A stretch of 10,065 nt of DNA from Firmicutes bacterium UBA6132 (GTDB taxonomy: Bacteria > Bacillota_A > Clostridia > Tissierellales > Sedimentibacteraceae), in assembly GCA_002435835.1 (NCBI GenBank), contig DIVM01000026.1, forward strand, positions 1 through 10,065, written 5' to 3'. The first letter of the stretch is position 1. Every line of letters starts with the position of its first letter. Made by a program: the position numbers and the translations under genes. Under the pieces are notes generated by a model. That model saw only the letters and a program-made list of their open reading frames with translations. It was not told the origin of the DNA and did no database searches. Positions 1 to 6,264 of the stretch are shown one piece after another.

Positions 1-427
1 ATTGGATAGTTTCTTCATTTGTTAAATGAGATTCTAAGTCCATTTTAACTGTGTGAAATAATTTATGCACTTTAGATAGCTCTGGATGATGTTCTCCGTG
101 AACCCTTAAAATTGTAGTTGCAAGCTTGCTTATTTTAGGAAGTTCATCCCACAAATATGCGTGATGCTTGTTTACGATTTGTTCTACTAATTCTTCAAGA
201 GAAGCATCCACCCAATTTTTATCATCAGAATTTGAAAGTTCATCATACATGTTATTAATTTTGTCCAATATTTCTTTTTCATTTAAGTTTTGTTTTTCAA
301 TTGCATTTTTTAAAAGCTTCTCTCCTCCGCAGCAAAAGTCTATTTTATATTGTTTAAATATTTCTGCTGCCTTTGGAAATTTGTTTACTATTTCGCCTAT
401 TTGTTGTGAACTATTAAATGTATTCAT
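1..427 (-). CDS. ric: Ric/ScdA/YtfE-type di-iron iron-sulfur cluster repair protein, partial (C-terminus cut by window edge)
   Basis: The visible 142 codons encode the N-terminal two-thirds of a Repair of Iron Centres protein. Family members are cytosolic di-iron proteins that help restore Fe-S clusters damaged by nitric oxide or peroxide, and usually have about 220-240 residues. Residues 1 to about 60 form the ScdA N-terminal (DUF542) domain, with the hallmark DFCCGGEKLL at residues 30-39 (Cys32 and Cys33). A hemerythrin-like helical domain follows from about residue 78. His89 (in NKHHAYL), His110/His113/His114 (VHGEHHPEL) and the HLTNEE segment (His134, Glu138) sit where the family places iron ligands. 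The start is fixed by GGAGG six bases upstream of ATG. The 406-base gap to the next upstream gene on the same strand and an own promoter with an FNR-like site argue for separate transcription. Family assignment is secure from the CCGG motif; the iron ligands nearest the C-terminus are not visible. Confidence 0.93.
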   Translation of the reverse strand, partial: MNTFNSSQQIGEIVNKFPKAAEIFKQYKIDFCCGGEKLLKNAIEKQNLNEKEILDKINNMYDELSNSDDKNWVDASLEELVEQIVNKHHAYLWDELPKISKLATTILRVHGEHHPELSKVHKLFHTVKMDLESHLTNEETIQ

Positions 428-519
428 TTTATTCCTCCATTTTTTAATATAATTTTTTTATGCTTCAATCTTAATTTTTGTAAAAACCATTTTTTGAATT
501 ATTTATTTCTTATGATGTT

Positions 520-548
520 ATTATAATTAGAAATCGAAATTAAAAACA
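520..548 (-). promoter_or_regulatory. Predicted ric promoter
   Basis: On the minus strand a perfect TATAAT lies at 525-520, with a poor -35 hexamer (TGTTTT, 548-543) at 17-base spacing. The predicted start of transcription is near 513, giving an 86-base leader before the ric ATG. A strong -10 with a weak -35 is typical of activator-dependent promoters and fits the palindrome overlapping the -35 region. Confidence 0.5.
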
Positions 549-561
549 TGATTTAAATCAA
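548..561. promoter_or_regulatory. FNR/CRP-family type operator upstream of ric
   Basis: The plus strand reads ATGATTTAAATCAA, containing a 12-base perfect palindrome (TGATTTAAATCA, 549-560). It matches nine of the ten defined positions of the FNR/Dnr-type consensus TTGAT-N4-ATCAA. Its centre (554.5) is 41.5 bases upstream of the start site predicted from the TATAAT at 525-520, the geometry of a class II CRP/FNR activator site. Which regulator binds (an FNR, Dnr or HcpR relative) cannot be told from the window, and no regulator gene is present here. Confidence 0.5.
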
Positions 562-833
562 AATTTGAAAATTTTATTAAAAATTAGAATTAATGCTCAC
601 TTGCACTTTAAAATATTTTATATAATATATTTAGAAGAAAGATGCTGTGATTCAATCTAATATACTTTATATAAATATGCGTTTTTTAAAATTGAAAAAT
701 TACCACTATTCTCAAAACTTATTGAGAATGTCTGCTTCTCTGTAATATTTATTAAATATATAATTCATAAACAACCGTTCATGTTAACTTAATAGTAATG
801 TAGTTATAAAAATTTTGTCCTATATTATTTCTC
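562..833. other. Non-coding gap between the CoADR-like gene and the ric promoter
   Basis: No open reading frame with a ribosome binding site is visible on either strand. The only marked structure is an inverted repeat (ATTCTCAA 708-715, TTGAGAAT 722-729, six-base loop). On the minus strand it is followed by AGTGGTAATTTTT rather than an immediate T-run, so it is a poor terminator candidate for the gene ending at 834. The rest is AT-rich sequence in which I see no function. Confidence 0.5.
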
Positions 834-2168
834 TTATTTATCTAACAAAGCTTTAAGTTTTACTCCAGTATAATAAAGAGGGTCCCTTGGCAAAGAATAT
901 GGTGGTGAATATGCAAGGTCAAGATGTATTAAGTCTTCTGCTTTAGCTTTTAGTGTTATGGCTGTTGCAAGTATATCTAATCTTTTATCAACACCTTCAT
1001 ATCCAATAACTTGACCACCTAAAAGCAAACCTGTTTTTTTATCAGCTATTGCTTTAATTATTATTTGCTTGCCTCCCATATATTCAGGTTTATTTTCTTT
1101 TTTATCTAAAGATACAACAACATCAAAACCTTGTTTAATTGCTTCTTCTTCAGAGAGCCCTGTTTGGCCTACAGTTAAATCAAAAATCCTATATATGCCA
1201 GTACCAAGTATACCTCGAAATTCGTCCTCATTGCCTGTTATATTGTTTCCAGCTACAGTTCCTGTTTTATTTGCTGTGGAACCCAATGGTCTATATACAG
1301 CTTTACTTGTTATTAAATTATATACTTCAGTGCAATCACCACAGCTGTATATATCATCTATATTTGTTTTCATATGTTTATCAACTTTTATAGCTTTTGT
1401 TTCGCCAATTTCTATACCAATATTTTTAGCAAGCTCTACACAGGGCTGGATTCCTGTAGCTAAAAGTATAATGTCAGCTTTAATCAAGCTTCTATCACCT
1501 AAAATTACGCCTTGATCATTTATTTCATTTGTAGGAGTATTTTCTAAAACATTTACTTTATTTACTTTTAAATGTTCTTTAATATAAACAGCCATATCTT
1601 CATCAATACCTTTAGAAATAGAAGATCTTGCAATCAAAGTAACATCCATTCCAAGTTTATTAAAGCTTTCGCACATTTCAAGTCCTACAAATCCACTGCC
1701 AATTATTGCAGCTGATTTTGGAGATTCACGTTCTATAAAACACTTTATTTTATTCATATCATTTATGTTTCTCAAAGCAAAAACATTGCTTTCATCCGAG
1801 CCTCTTAAATTTGGTATAGTTGAAGTAGCACCCGTTGAAATAACAAGTTTATCATAGAAATCATCTATAATTTCACCATTTATTAAATTCTTAACTTGTA
1901 ATGTTTTATCCTTTGAATTTACTGAGAGTACTTCATGCTCTATAAAAATATCTATATTTAGCTTATTTTTAAAAAATTCAGGATTTCTTGGAACCAATTC
2001 GTTAAAATCTTCAAAAGTATTACTTATGTAATATGGCATTCCACATCCTGCATAGGAAATATATTTATCTTTCTCATAAATAATTATATCAGCTTCTTTG
2101 TTGTTTCTTCTTGCTGCTGTTGCAGCTGAAGTTCCAGCAGCAACAGCTCCAATTATAACAATACGCAT
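834..2168 (-). CDS. FAD-dependent pyridine nucleotide-disulfide oxidoreductase, CoA-disulfide reductase / NADH oxidase type
   Basis: This 444-residue flavoprotein is predicted to use NAD(P)H to reduce CoA disulfide or a related persulfide/disulfide, or oxygen, in the cytosol. The N-terminal FAD-binding fold is at residues 3-20 (IVIIGAVAAGTSAA). The single active-site cysteine is Cys42 in SYAGCGMPYYI, the pattern of CoADR, NADH oxidase and NADH peroxidase rather than the CxxxxC of glutathione reductase. A second Rossmann motif (IIGSGFVGLEMCES, around residues 155-170), an ATG motif (LLATGIQP) and an IYSCGDC FAD-binding segment follow. The C-terminal dimerisation domain has the family's LAYSPPYS stretch. 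There is no rhodanese extension. A longer frame starts at 2180, but the GGAGGT ribosome binding site falls inside it, so ATG at 2168 is chosen. Sequence alone does not separate CoADR from NADH oxidase. Confidence 0.87.
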   Translation of the reverse strand: MRIVIIGAVAAGTSAATAARRNNKEADIIIYEKDKYISYAGCGMPYYISNTFEDFNELVPRNPEFFKNKLNIDIFIEHEVLSVNSKDKTLQVKNLINGEIIDDFYDKLVISTGATSTIPNLRGSDESNVFALRNINDMNKIKCFIERESPKSAAIIGSGFVGLEMCESFNKLGMDVTLIARSSISKGIDEDMAVYIKEHLKVNKVNVLENTPTNEINDQGVILGDRSLIKADIILLATGIQPCVELAKNIGIEIGETKAIKVDKHMKTNIDDIYSCGDCTEVYNLITSKAVYRPLGSTANKTGTVAGNNITGNEDEFRGILGTGIYRIFDLTVGQTGLSEEEAIKQGFDVVVSLDKKENKPEYMGGKQIIIKAIADKKTGLLLGGQVIGYEGVDKRLDILATAITLKAKAEDLIHLDLAYSPPYSLPRDPLYYTGVKLKALLDK

Positions 2169-2201
2169 AATTACCTCCATGAAATTTATTTAATAACATT
2201 C

Positions 2202-2207
2202 ATTATA
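2202..2207 (-). promoter_or_regulatory. Possible -10 element for the CoADR-like gene
   Basis: Minus-strand TATAAT at 2207-2202, about 34 bases before the chosen ATG, gives a predicted start of transcription near 2195. No good -35 hexamer is seen at 16-18 base spacing. A long imperfect AT-rich dyad (2235-2277, core ATGATCAT) lies just upstream. The terminator at 2294-2319 further upstream supports an independent promoter in this gap. Confidence 0.35.
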
Positions 2208-2293
2208 TACCCTATAAATCTACTATTTATCATTAAATTCATTTAAATAATATGATCATTAAATATTTTATGAATTTTGTTTAATCGTTTCAT

Positions 2294-2319
2294 AAAAAAA
2301 AGTCGTTAAACGACTTTTT
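2294..2319 (-). terminator. Intrinsic terminator of the zinc-ribbon gene
   Basis: A ten-base stem (AAAAAGTCGT, 2297-2306; ACGACTTTTT, 2310-2319) with a three-base loop is followed on the minus strand by a T-run. It begins 30 bases past the stop codon at 2349. Plus-strand T residues also follow the stem, so it might act in both directions, but no plus-strand gene ends here. Confidence 0.75.
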
Positions 2320-2348
2320 AGCAACAATCATACTGATTTTATAATTTC

Positions 2349-2558
2349 TTAGTTAGTAAAAAAATCTAATATATTCCATCCATCCGATGACATGGATTTA
2401 TATAACTCTGTATAACCGCATCTTTTACAGCTGACTGTTATAAATTTTTTGTTCTGAATATCAAATATCTTAGCAAAGTTTCCTCCAGTTGCTTGAAATT
2501 GATCTGATTCATATTCATAGTTGCCGCATTTTGCACAAATGTATTGCATATTTTCCAT
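2349..2558 (-). CDS. Small zinc-ribbon protein (DUF2082 / zinc_ribbon_13-like)
   Basis: A 69-residue protein with two CxxC knuckles, Cys8/Cys11 (ICAKCGN) and Cys44/Cys47 (SCKRCGY), about 32 residues apart, giving a four-cysteine zinc site. The intervening GGNFAKIFDIQNKKF and trailing GYTELY resemble the conserved core of the DUF2082 zinc-ribbon family, described in databases as possible nucleic-acid-binding proteins; no reaction is known. Length is normal for that family. The start at 2558 is preceded by AGGAGA seven bases upstream; a second Met at codon 4 has no such site. It has its own terminator and a 255-base gap upstream, so it is likely monocistronic. The family call is from remembered motif resemblance. 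Confidence 0.8.
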   Translation of the reverse strand: MENMQYICAKCGNYEYESDQFQATGGNFAKIFDIQNKKFITVSCKRCGYTELYKSMSSDGWNILDFFTN

Positions 2559-2813
2559 TTTAGATCTCCTTTTTATTCATATTTATTTTATTTTTATATC
2601 TTAAATACTCTATGAAACTATATCTTAATATTAATCCCAAAATATTTATTTATTAAAATCTAAACTATGTTTTATATAGCAAGTCTAAATCTCTTATTTT
2701 TTAACCATATCTTAAAATTGAAAACTAGCTCCTTTTGTTTTAATTAACTTTTATATTTCAACTAATTTCTTAAATATAGTTGGGCAATTTGGCTAAGTTA
2801 TATTTACTATTGC
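2559..2813. other. AT-rich intergenic region upstream of the zinc-ribbon gene
   Basis: No coding frame is apparent. On the minus strand an isolated AAAAGGAG ribosome-binding-like stretch (about 2720-2740) is followed only by a five-codon frame ending in TAA. I could not pick a convincing -35/-10 pair for the zinc-ribbon gene. Confidence 0.4.
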
Positions 2814-2831
2814 CTAAATAGGCAGAATAGT
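2806..2831 (-). other. Hairpin spanning the stop codon of the membrane-protein gene
   Basis: ACTATT (2806-2811) pairs with AATAGT (2826-2831) and GCCT (2812-2815) with AGGC (2820-2823), with a two-base bulge and four-base loop. The TAG stop (2816-2814) lies inside. There is no T-run after it on the minus strand, so it is not a classical terminator, though it may protect the 3' end of the transcript. Confidence 0.4.
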
Positions 2832-3536
2832 AATAATGAAACCTCCAACAATTAAGCTTAAAGCATTTGCTGATATAACATATAAGATAGTTCTAAATTT
2901 TTTATGTTCTTTAACAAAAATAAGAAAAGCTACTATTTCAAATGCAAAGACAAAAAATTCTCCTATTATAAGAGAAAATATTAAATATCCCTGAGATGGT
3001 ATAAATCCATTAATCCATATATTTAATGCTCCTTGGGTTATTAAGTTTATTATAATAAATGATATATAGGACTTCTTATTTTTAAACTTAAACAGTAAAA
3101 ATACAAAAGCTTCAATAGATATAGTCAAAACAATTCTCAATGCAACTAATAAAATAGATCTTGATAAATTTTTACCTTCAGTTAATATTTTTGAGTTTAA
3201 GTTTAAAGTATATACATTAGAGTAAGTTTTAATAGGTTTATCGAACTTTATTTCGTAATTTTCTTTATTTGTGCTTATTTTCAAATTATAATCATTTACA
3301 TTTCTCATTTGAATTTCGCTGTTATAAAATAAGAAGTATGTTTCAATTTTCTTATTAACTTTATTTGATTTGTATAAAGAATCTTTTGAGTTAATGCTTA
3401 TTTCAAGGTCATCGGGTGCATTTGAAACTATTATAAGAATTGATGGTGGTTCTGCTGAATTTGCTAAGCAAGGAGTTAAGGATGAAAATAAAATCAATAA
3501 CATATATATGCTAATTATAGTTTTATATTTTAGCAT
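2814..3536 (-). CDS. Exported/membrane protein of unknown function with four C-terminal membrane spans
   Basis: A 240-residue protein I do not recognise. Residues 1-26 look like a signal peptide (Lys at 3 and 5, then a hydrophobic run ending near PCLANSA). Residues about 27-125 are a polar, beta-rich extracytoplasmic region beginning SAEPPSILIIVSNAPDDLEI. Residues about 126-240 hold four strongly hydrophobic segments: LLVALRIVLTISIEAFVF, SFIIINLITQGALNIW, LIFSLIIGEFFVFAFEIVAF and ILYVISANALSLIVGGF. Acidic residues occur inside spans 1 and 3, which suggests packing or ion contact rather than simple anchoring. The start is supported by AAAGGAGG six bases before ATG. It sits 46 bases downstream of the broken vanW on the same strand and might once have shared its transcript. 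No function is assigned. Confidence 0.8.
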   Translation of the reverse strand: MLKYKTIISIYMLLILFSSLTPCLANSAEPPSILIIVSNAPDDLEISINSKDSLYKSNKVNKKIETYFLFYNSEIQMRNVNDYNLKISTNKENYEIKFDKPIKTYSNVYTLNLNSKILTEGKNLSRSILLVALRIVLTISIEAFVFLLFKFKNKKSYISFIIINLITQGALNIWINGFIPSQGYLIFSLIIGEFFVFAFEIVAFLIFVKEHKKFRTILYVISANALSLIVGGFIITILPI

Positions 3537-3582
3537 TTTTTCCTCCTTTAAGTGTAATCTTAAATATTATATTACTTACCTC

Positions 3583-4403
3583 TTAATTTTGTTCAGTTGT
3601 ATTCATCTCTATAAATGGTTGGTACATCATTAATGCATGATTTTCAACTAAATATTCATCATCAACTAACTCAGAGTTATTGTTATAAACTTTTCTATAA
3701 AGCACATTGTGTCGGCTATATCCTCCCCAATATTCTCTGACCATATGATGTTCTTTTTCATATATTTCATAATGATATTCAAGCGGCTTAGAAGTATGAT
3801 AGCTTCCCTCTAAATGAGTATCAGTTATCTTTAATAATAATTGAAAAGGCTGTGATGTATCATTTCGAATCATTAAATCACGATAATTATAAACACAGGT
3901 TGCGCCGCTGCCAAATGGTTGAGTCCTATTAGAATCAGGAAATACATCAAAGCTATGCCTATATCTTTCAACAATAGTTAAAGGGGTATGTAAAGTCATC
4001 CAAAATATTAAATTAGATAGTTGGCAGAGGCCTCCCCCAATTCCACTTTGCACATTTCCTGAATAAAGAACCATTCCTTCTAAATACCCTTTTCTCTTTG
4101 TGGGTTTTCCTATAAGCTTCCAATAAGAAAATGTCTCGCCAGGATTATTACTTTATTGAGCTTTTTAACTGCTAATTTTAAGTTTTCTATTTTATTATAT
4201 TGAAGGTACATGTCAACTTCTTTTAATTCGCGAAGTAAAATAGTATGATGGGAAAAACACTTATATAATAATTTAATATTTTGTGGTTTAGCAAATTTAA
4301 TTTGCCCAAAATACCACAATCTATAGCGTTTAGCAGTATAAAACACTTTCCCTAATATTAATCTTAATTTGCTTCTCTTTATAGGTTTTAAGTTATTATT
4401 CAT
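3583..4403 (-). pseudogene. VanW family protein, interrupted by a frameshift
   Basis: Two adjacent minus-strand frames together make one VanW-like protein of about 273 residues, the usual size. VanW accompanies some vancomycin-resistance clusters, but its relatives are widespread in Clostridia and their role is unknown. Frame 1 (start 4403, GGAG upstream) gives the N-terminal half, including DMYLQYNKIENLKLAV. After about 4148 it runs into unrelated residues and stops at 4110. The other frame, from about 4149, continues correctly as NPGETFSYWKLIGKP and then GIGGGLCQLSNLIFWMTLHT, ERYRHSFDVFPDSNRTQPFG and ATCVYNYRDL, the conserved core. The break lies in AGTAATAATCCTGG near 4143-4151, where one base, or four if family spacing before PGE is kept, seems missing. 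No vanA/B-type ligase, dehydrogenase or dipeptidase genes lie nearby. A sequencing or assembly error is the alternative. Confidence 0.88.
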
Positions 4404-4478
4404 ACTTACTCCATTTCATTAAAATTCTTAAATCAAATACACAACAAAAATAAATCATGCAAAATGCTTTTAAAAATT

Positions 4479-4646
4479 TTGATCAATCAATCCTGTTTTT
4501 TTAAAGTTACTCTATAAAGCTTCCTGGGTAATTCGCCCTCTTCAAATTCGTTTATATCTAATATTTTATATCCCTCTGATAAATTATCTATCATTTCTTT
4601 ATTGAAAAAAGGTACTACTTAAAAATATAAATTATAATTGATCAAT
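4479..4646. repeat. TTGATCAAT direct repeat bracketing the gene remnant
   Basis: The nine-base string TTGATCAAT occurs at 4479-4487 and 4638-4646, framing the 43-codon fragment. The eight-base core TTGATCAA is itself palindromic and AT-rich, so chance is quite possible. The right copy also lies inside the weak terminator-like hairpin. Confidence 0.3.
4487..4618 (-). pseudogene. 3' remnant of a larger gene (methyltransferase-like C-terminus?)
   Basis: A 43-codon stretch open from just after an in-frame TAA reads like the end of a normal protein, not random AT-rich sequence. It begins VVPFFNKEMIDNL, continues SEGYKILDINEFEEGELPRK and ends LYRVTLKKQD-stop. The only Met (4594) lacks a convincing ribosome binding site. 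The wording resembles C-termini of class I SAM-dependent methyltransferases as I remember them, but this is too short to be sure and no SAM-binding motif survives. Copies of TTGATCAAT lie at or beside both ends (4479-4487, 4638-4646). It neighbours the frameshifted vanW, so this part of the chromosome looks degraded. Confidence 0.55.
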
Positions 4647-4651
4647 AATTT
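4621..4651 (-). terminator. Weak AT-only terminator-like hairpin after the coiled-coil protein gene
   Basis: On the minus strand AAATTAT and ATAATTT (4651-4645 and 4635-4629) can pair around a TGATCAATT loop, followed by ATATTTTT. It starts about 20 bases past the stop codon at 4672. With no G-C pair in the stem it would be weak; position and trailing T-run are the main support. Confidence 0.35.
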
Positions 4652-4671
4652 CAAGACATTTTAAAAATTAT

Positions 4672-5643
4672 CTACTCCATAAAACTCTGTTCATACAATA
4701 CATTTCCGTTTTTATCGCTTATTTCAACTATGCTACCATTTGTCCACTCTGGTTTTACGTTTACGAGTTTGCCATTACTGTCTATTTTATCTTGCAATAC
4801 AATATATTTGTAATTAAGCCCATATTTATCTTGAACATATGCATATAATGTAATCTTGTCATTTGAGGAAATGGCAACTGTTTCATCTATAGGTATTCTC
4901 AAAAAATTCGTAGCAATTGACTCATTTGTTTTATATTCCTGTATTGCTGATTGCTCTATGTTATTATCATTATCTATATCTTTATTTAAATTAGAAATAT
5001 CTATCTCCTGCTCATTAAAAACAGTTCCATTTAAATCTTTAACAATGCTAATTTTTTCTGGACCGTTGTCATTAGGACCAATAAAGTTTATATAAACTTC
5101 ACCTTCACAATGATATTTGTTAGAGCTGTAATTAGATTTACCGCTAAATGCTCCACTCATTGATAAAATATATTTATATTGTATATCAGAATAAACTTCT
5201 AATGTTTCAATTTTTTCTACTCCATTTTTCTCTAAAACTACTTTAAACTGTAGTTCATCAAAAATACTTGCATCATATGTTGCTATAAAGTTAGCATTAT
5301 TTTTTTGCATTGTAATTTTTTCATTATTAATGAGCATACTTGCTTTTAAATCATCTGAGTTTTCTTTTGGCGTTATGTATAATGTCACAGGAACAGTCAA
5401 TTCATCTGTATTTAAATCTCCAAATATTATATTATGATCATCTATTATGCTTGCTTGCTTTTTAAGTTTCGAATCAACATTATAATAAATTTGTTGAATT
5501 TCATTTCTCAAATCATTATTTTCACTTTTATATCTTTGAAATTCATTGTCCAACGAATTTTCAACACTGTTTAATTTTAATATAGTAAAAATGTTCATAA
5601 TTAAAAGTACTACTATTATGTAATTAGTATATTTCTTTTCCAT
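4672..5643 (-). CDS. Membrane-anchored coiled-coil protein of unknown function
   Basis: A 323-residue protein I do not recognise. A short basic start (MEKKY) precedes one hydrophobic span at residues about 8-23 (YIIVVLLIMNIFTILK), most likely an uncleaved anchor with the rest outside. Residues about 25-70 are polar and heptad-like (NSLDNEFQRYKSENNDLRNE), a probable coiled coil. From about residue 75 the sequence turns beta-rich, with two likely immunoglobulin-like or similar sandwich domains: one starting LTVPVTLYITPKE, another around YHCEGEVYINFIGP and ITLYAYVQDKYG. A single Cys is present. The ATG is preceded by AAAGGGG, and only ten bases separate it from the acetyltransferase stop, so the two genes are very likely co-transcribed. 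The topology suggests a surface sensor or cell-envelope scaffold, which is inference from architecture only. Confidence 0.8.
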   Translation of the reverse strand: MEKKYTNYIIVVLLIMNIFTILKLNSVENSLDNEFQRYKSENNDLRNEIQQIYYNVDSKLKKQASIIDDHNIIFGDLNTDELTVPVTLYITPKENSDDLKASMLINNEKITMQKNNANFIATYDASIFDELQFKVVLEKNGVEKIETLEVYSDIQYKYILSMSGAFSGKSNYSSNKYHCEGEVYINFIGPNDNGPEKISIVKDLNGTVFNEQEIDISNLNKDIDNDNNIEQSAIQEYKTNESIATNFLRIPIDETVAISSNDKITLYAYVQDKYGLNYKYIVLQDKIDSNGKLVNVKPEWTNGSIVEISDKNGNVLYEQSFME

Positions 5644-5653
5644 TACAACCCCT

Positions 5654-6232
5654 TTATAAAACTTTATTTGATTTAGCAGAGTAATATTCTTCTGCTAACA
5701 GTCCATACATTGCAGCATCACAAATTCCTTGATTATTTTTATCAGAGTTGCGTAATAAAACTTCATATTTCAATCCACATTTCAACATTACCTTTCCTGA
5801 ATTTGGATTCTTAGGATCATGACGAGATTCAATGCGCTTTGCACATACCTTTTCAATTAAAAATTGAATAACTGCCTCAAATGCTTCAGATGTAATTCCC
5901 TGATGCCACCACTTCCTACCAATACAATATCCTATATGTAGCATATCCACATCCTCATTCATATGTACAACACTAATAGAACCTATTGGTTCATTTATAT
6001 CATCTTTTAAAACAATAGCCCATTGATAAAACTTATTATCATCATAGCTATTAACCCAATCTTTCAAAACACTTTCAGATATTTCAACTGATAAATGGGC
6101 AGGCCATGTTAAAAATCTGGTCACTTCATGATCATTTGCCCAATTATTATACATTGCCTTTGAATCAGACATCAGAAATTTGCGTAAAATTAGTCTATCC
6201 GTTTCTAAGTTAACTGTCCCTAAATGATTCAT
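5654..6232 (-). CDS. GNAT-family N-acetyltransferase (RimJ/RimL-like)
   Basis: A 192-residue cytosolic acetyltransferase predicted to move an acetyl group from acetyl-CoA to an amine. The N-terminal ETDRLILRKFLMSDSKAMY is the usual opening of the RimJ/RimL-like branch. The central HIGYCIGRKWWHQGITSEAF carries the acetyl-CoA-binding loop (R-x-x-x-x-Q-G-I-T pattern, about residues 105-116). The C-terminal NPNSGKVMLKCGLKYE matches the N-x-x-S-x-x-x-x-x-K-x-G-F/L motif of the family. Length is typical. The start is set by GGAGGAA five bases before ATG. It lies 32 bases after a 47-codon membrane mini-gene and ten bases before the coiled-coil gene, suggesting one transcript. The substrate (ribosomal protein, small amine or antibiotic) cannot be inferred. 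Confidence 0.9.
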   Translation of the reverse strand: MNHLGTVNLETDRLILRKFLMSDSKAMYNNWANDHEVTRFLTWPAHLSVEISESVLKDWVNSYDDNKFYQWAIVLKDDINEPIGSISVVHMNEDVDMLHIGYCIGRKWWHQGITSEAFEAVIQFLIEKVCAKRIESRHDPKNPNSGKVMLKCGLKYEVLLRNSDKNNQGICDAAMYGLLAEEYYSAKSNKVL

Positions 6233-6264
6233 ACTTTCCTCCGATTTTATAAATAATATTTTAA

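Noticed and set aside
168..452. Plus-strand 94-codon frame opposite ric
   Set aside because: It lies antisense to the clearly conserved Ric coding sequence, has no domain-like sequence, and is best read as a shadow.
601..631. TTGCAC plus TATAAT on the plus strand as a promoter
   Set aside because: Spacing to the TATAAT is only 14 bases and no plus-strand gene or RNA structure follows.
708..729. Inverted repeat as a Fur/PerR box
   Set aside because: The half-sites are in the opposite arrangement (ATTCTCA...TGAGAAT with six bases between) to the Fur-type TGAGAAT-N-ATTCTCA layout.
1069..1515. Plus-strand 148- and 84-codon frames inside the CoADR-like gene
   Set aside because: Antisense to a well-conserved flavoprotein, with low-complexity composition typical of a reverse-frame shadow.
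2169..2180. Upstream start (MEVIM...) for the CoADR-like gene
   Set aside because: The four extra codons contain the GGAGGT ribosome binding site, so the internal ATG at 2168 is the real start.
3583..4403. Active vancomycin-resistance locus
   Set aside because: Only a frameshifted vanW relative is present. No ligase, D-lactate dehydrogenase, dipeptidase or VanRS-like genes are in the window, and lone vanW relatives are common.
4110..4403. The two vanW frames as two separate genes, or a programmed frameshift
   Set aside because: The second frame has no ribosome binding site and its conserved residues continue upstream of its first Met. No slippery heptamer or stimulatory hairpin is evident at the junction.
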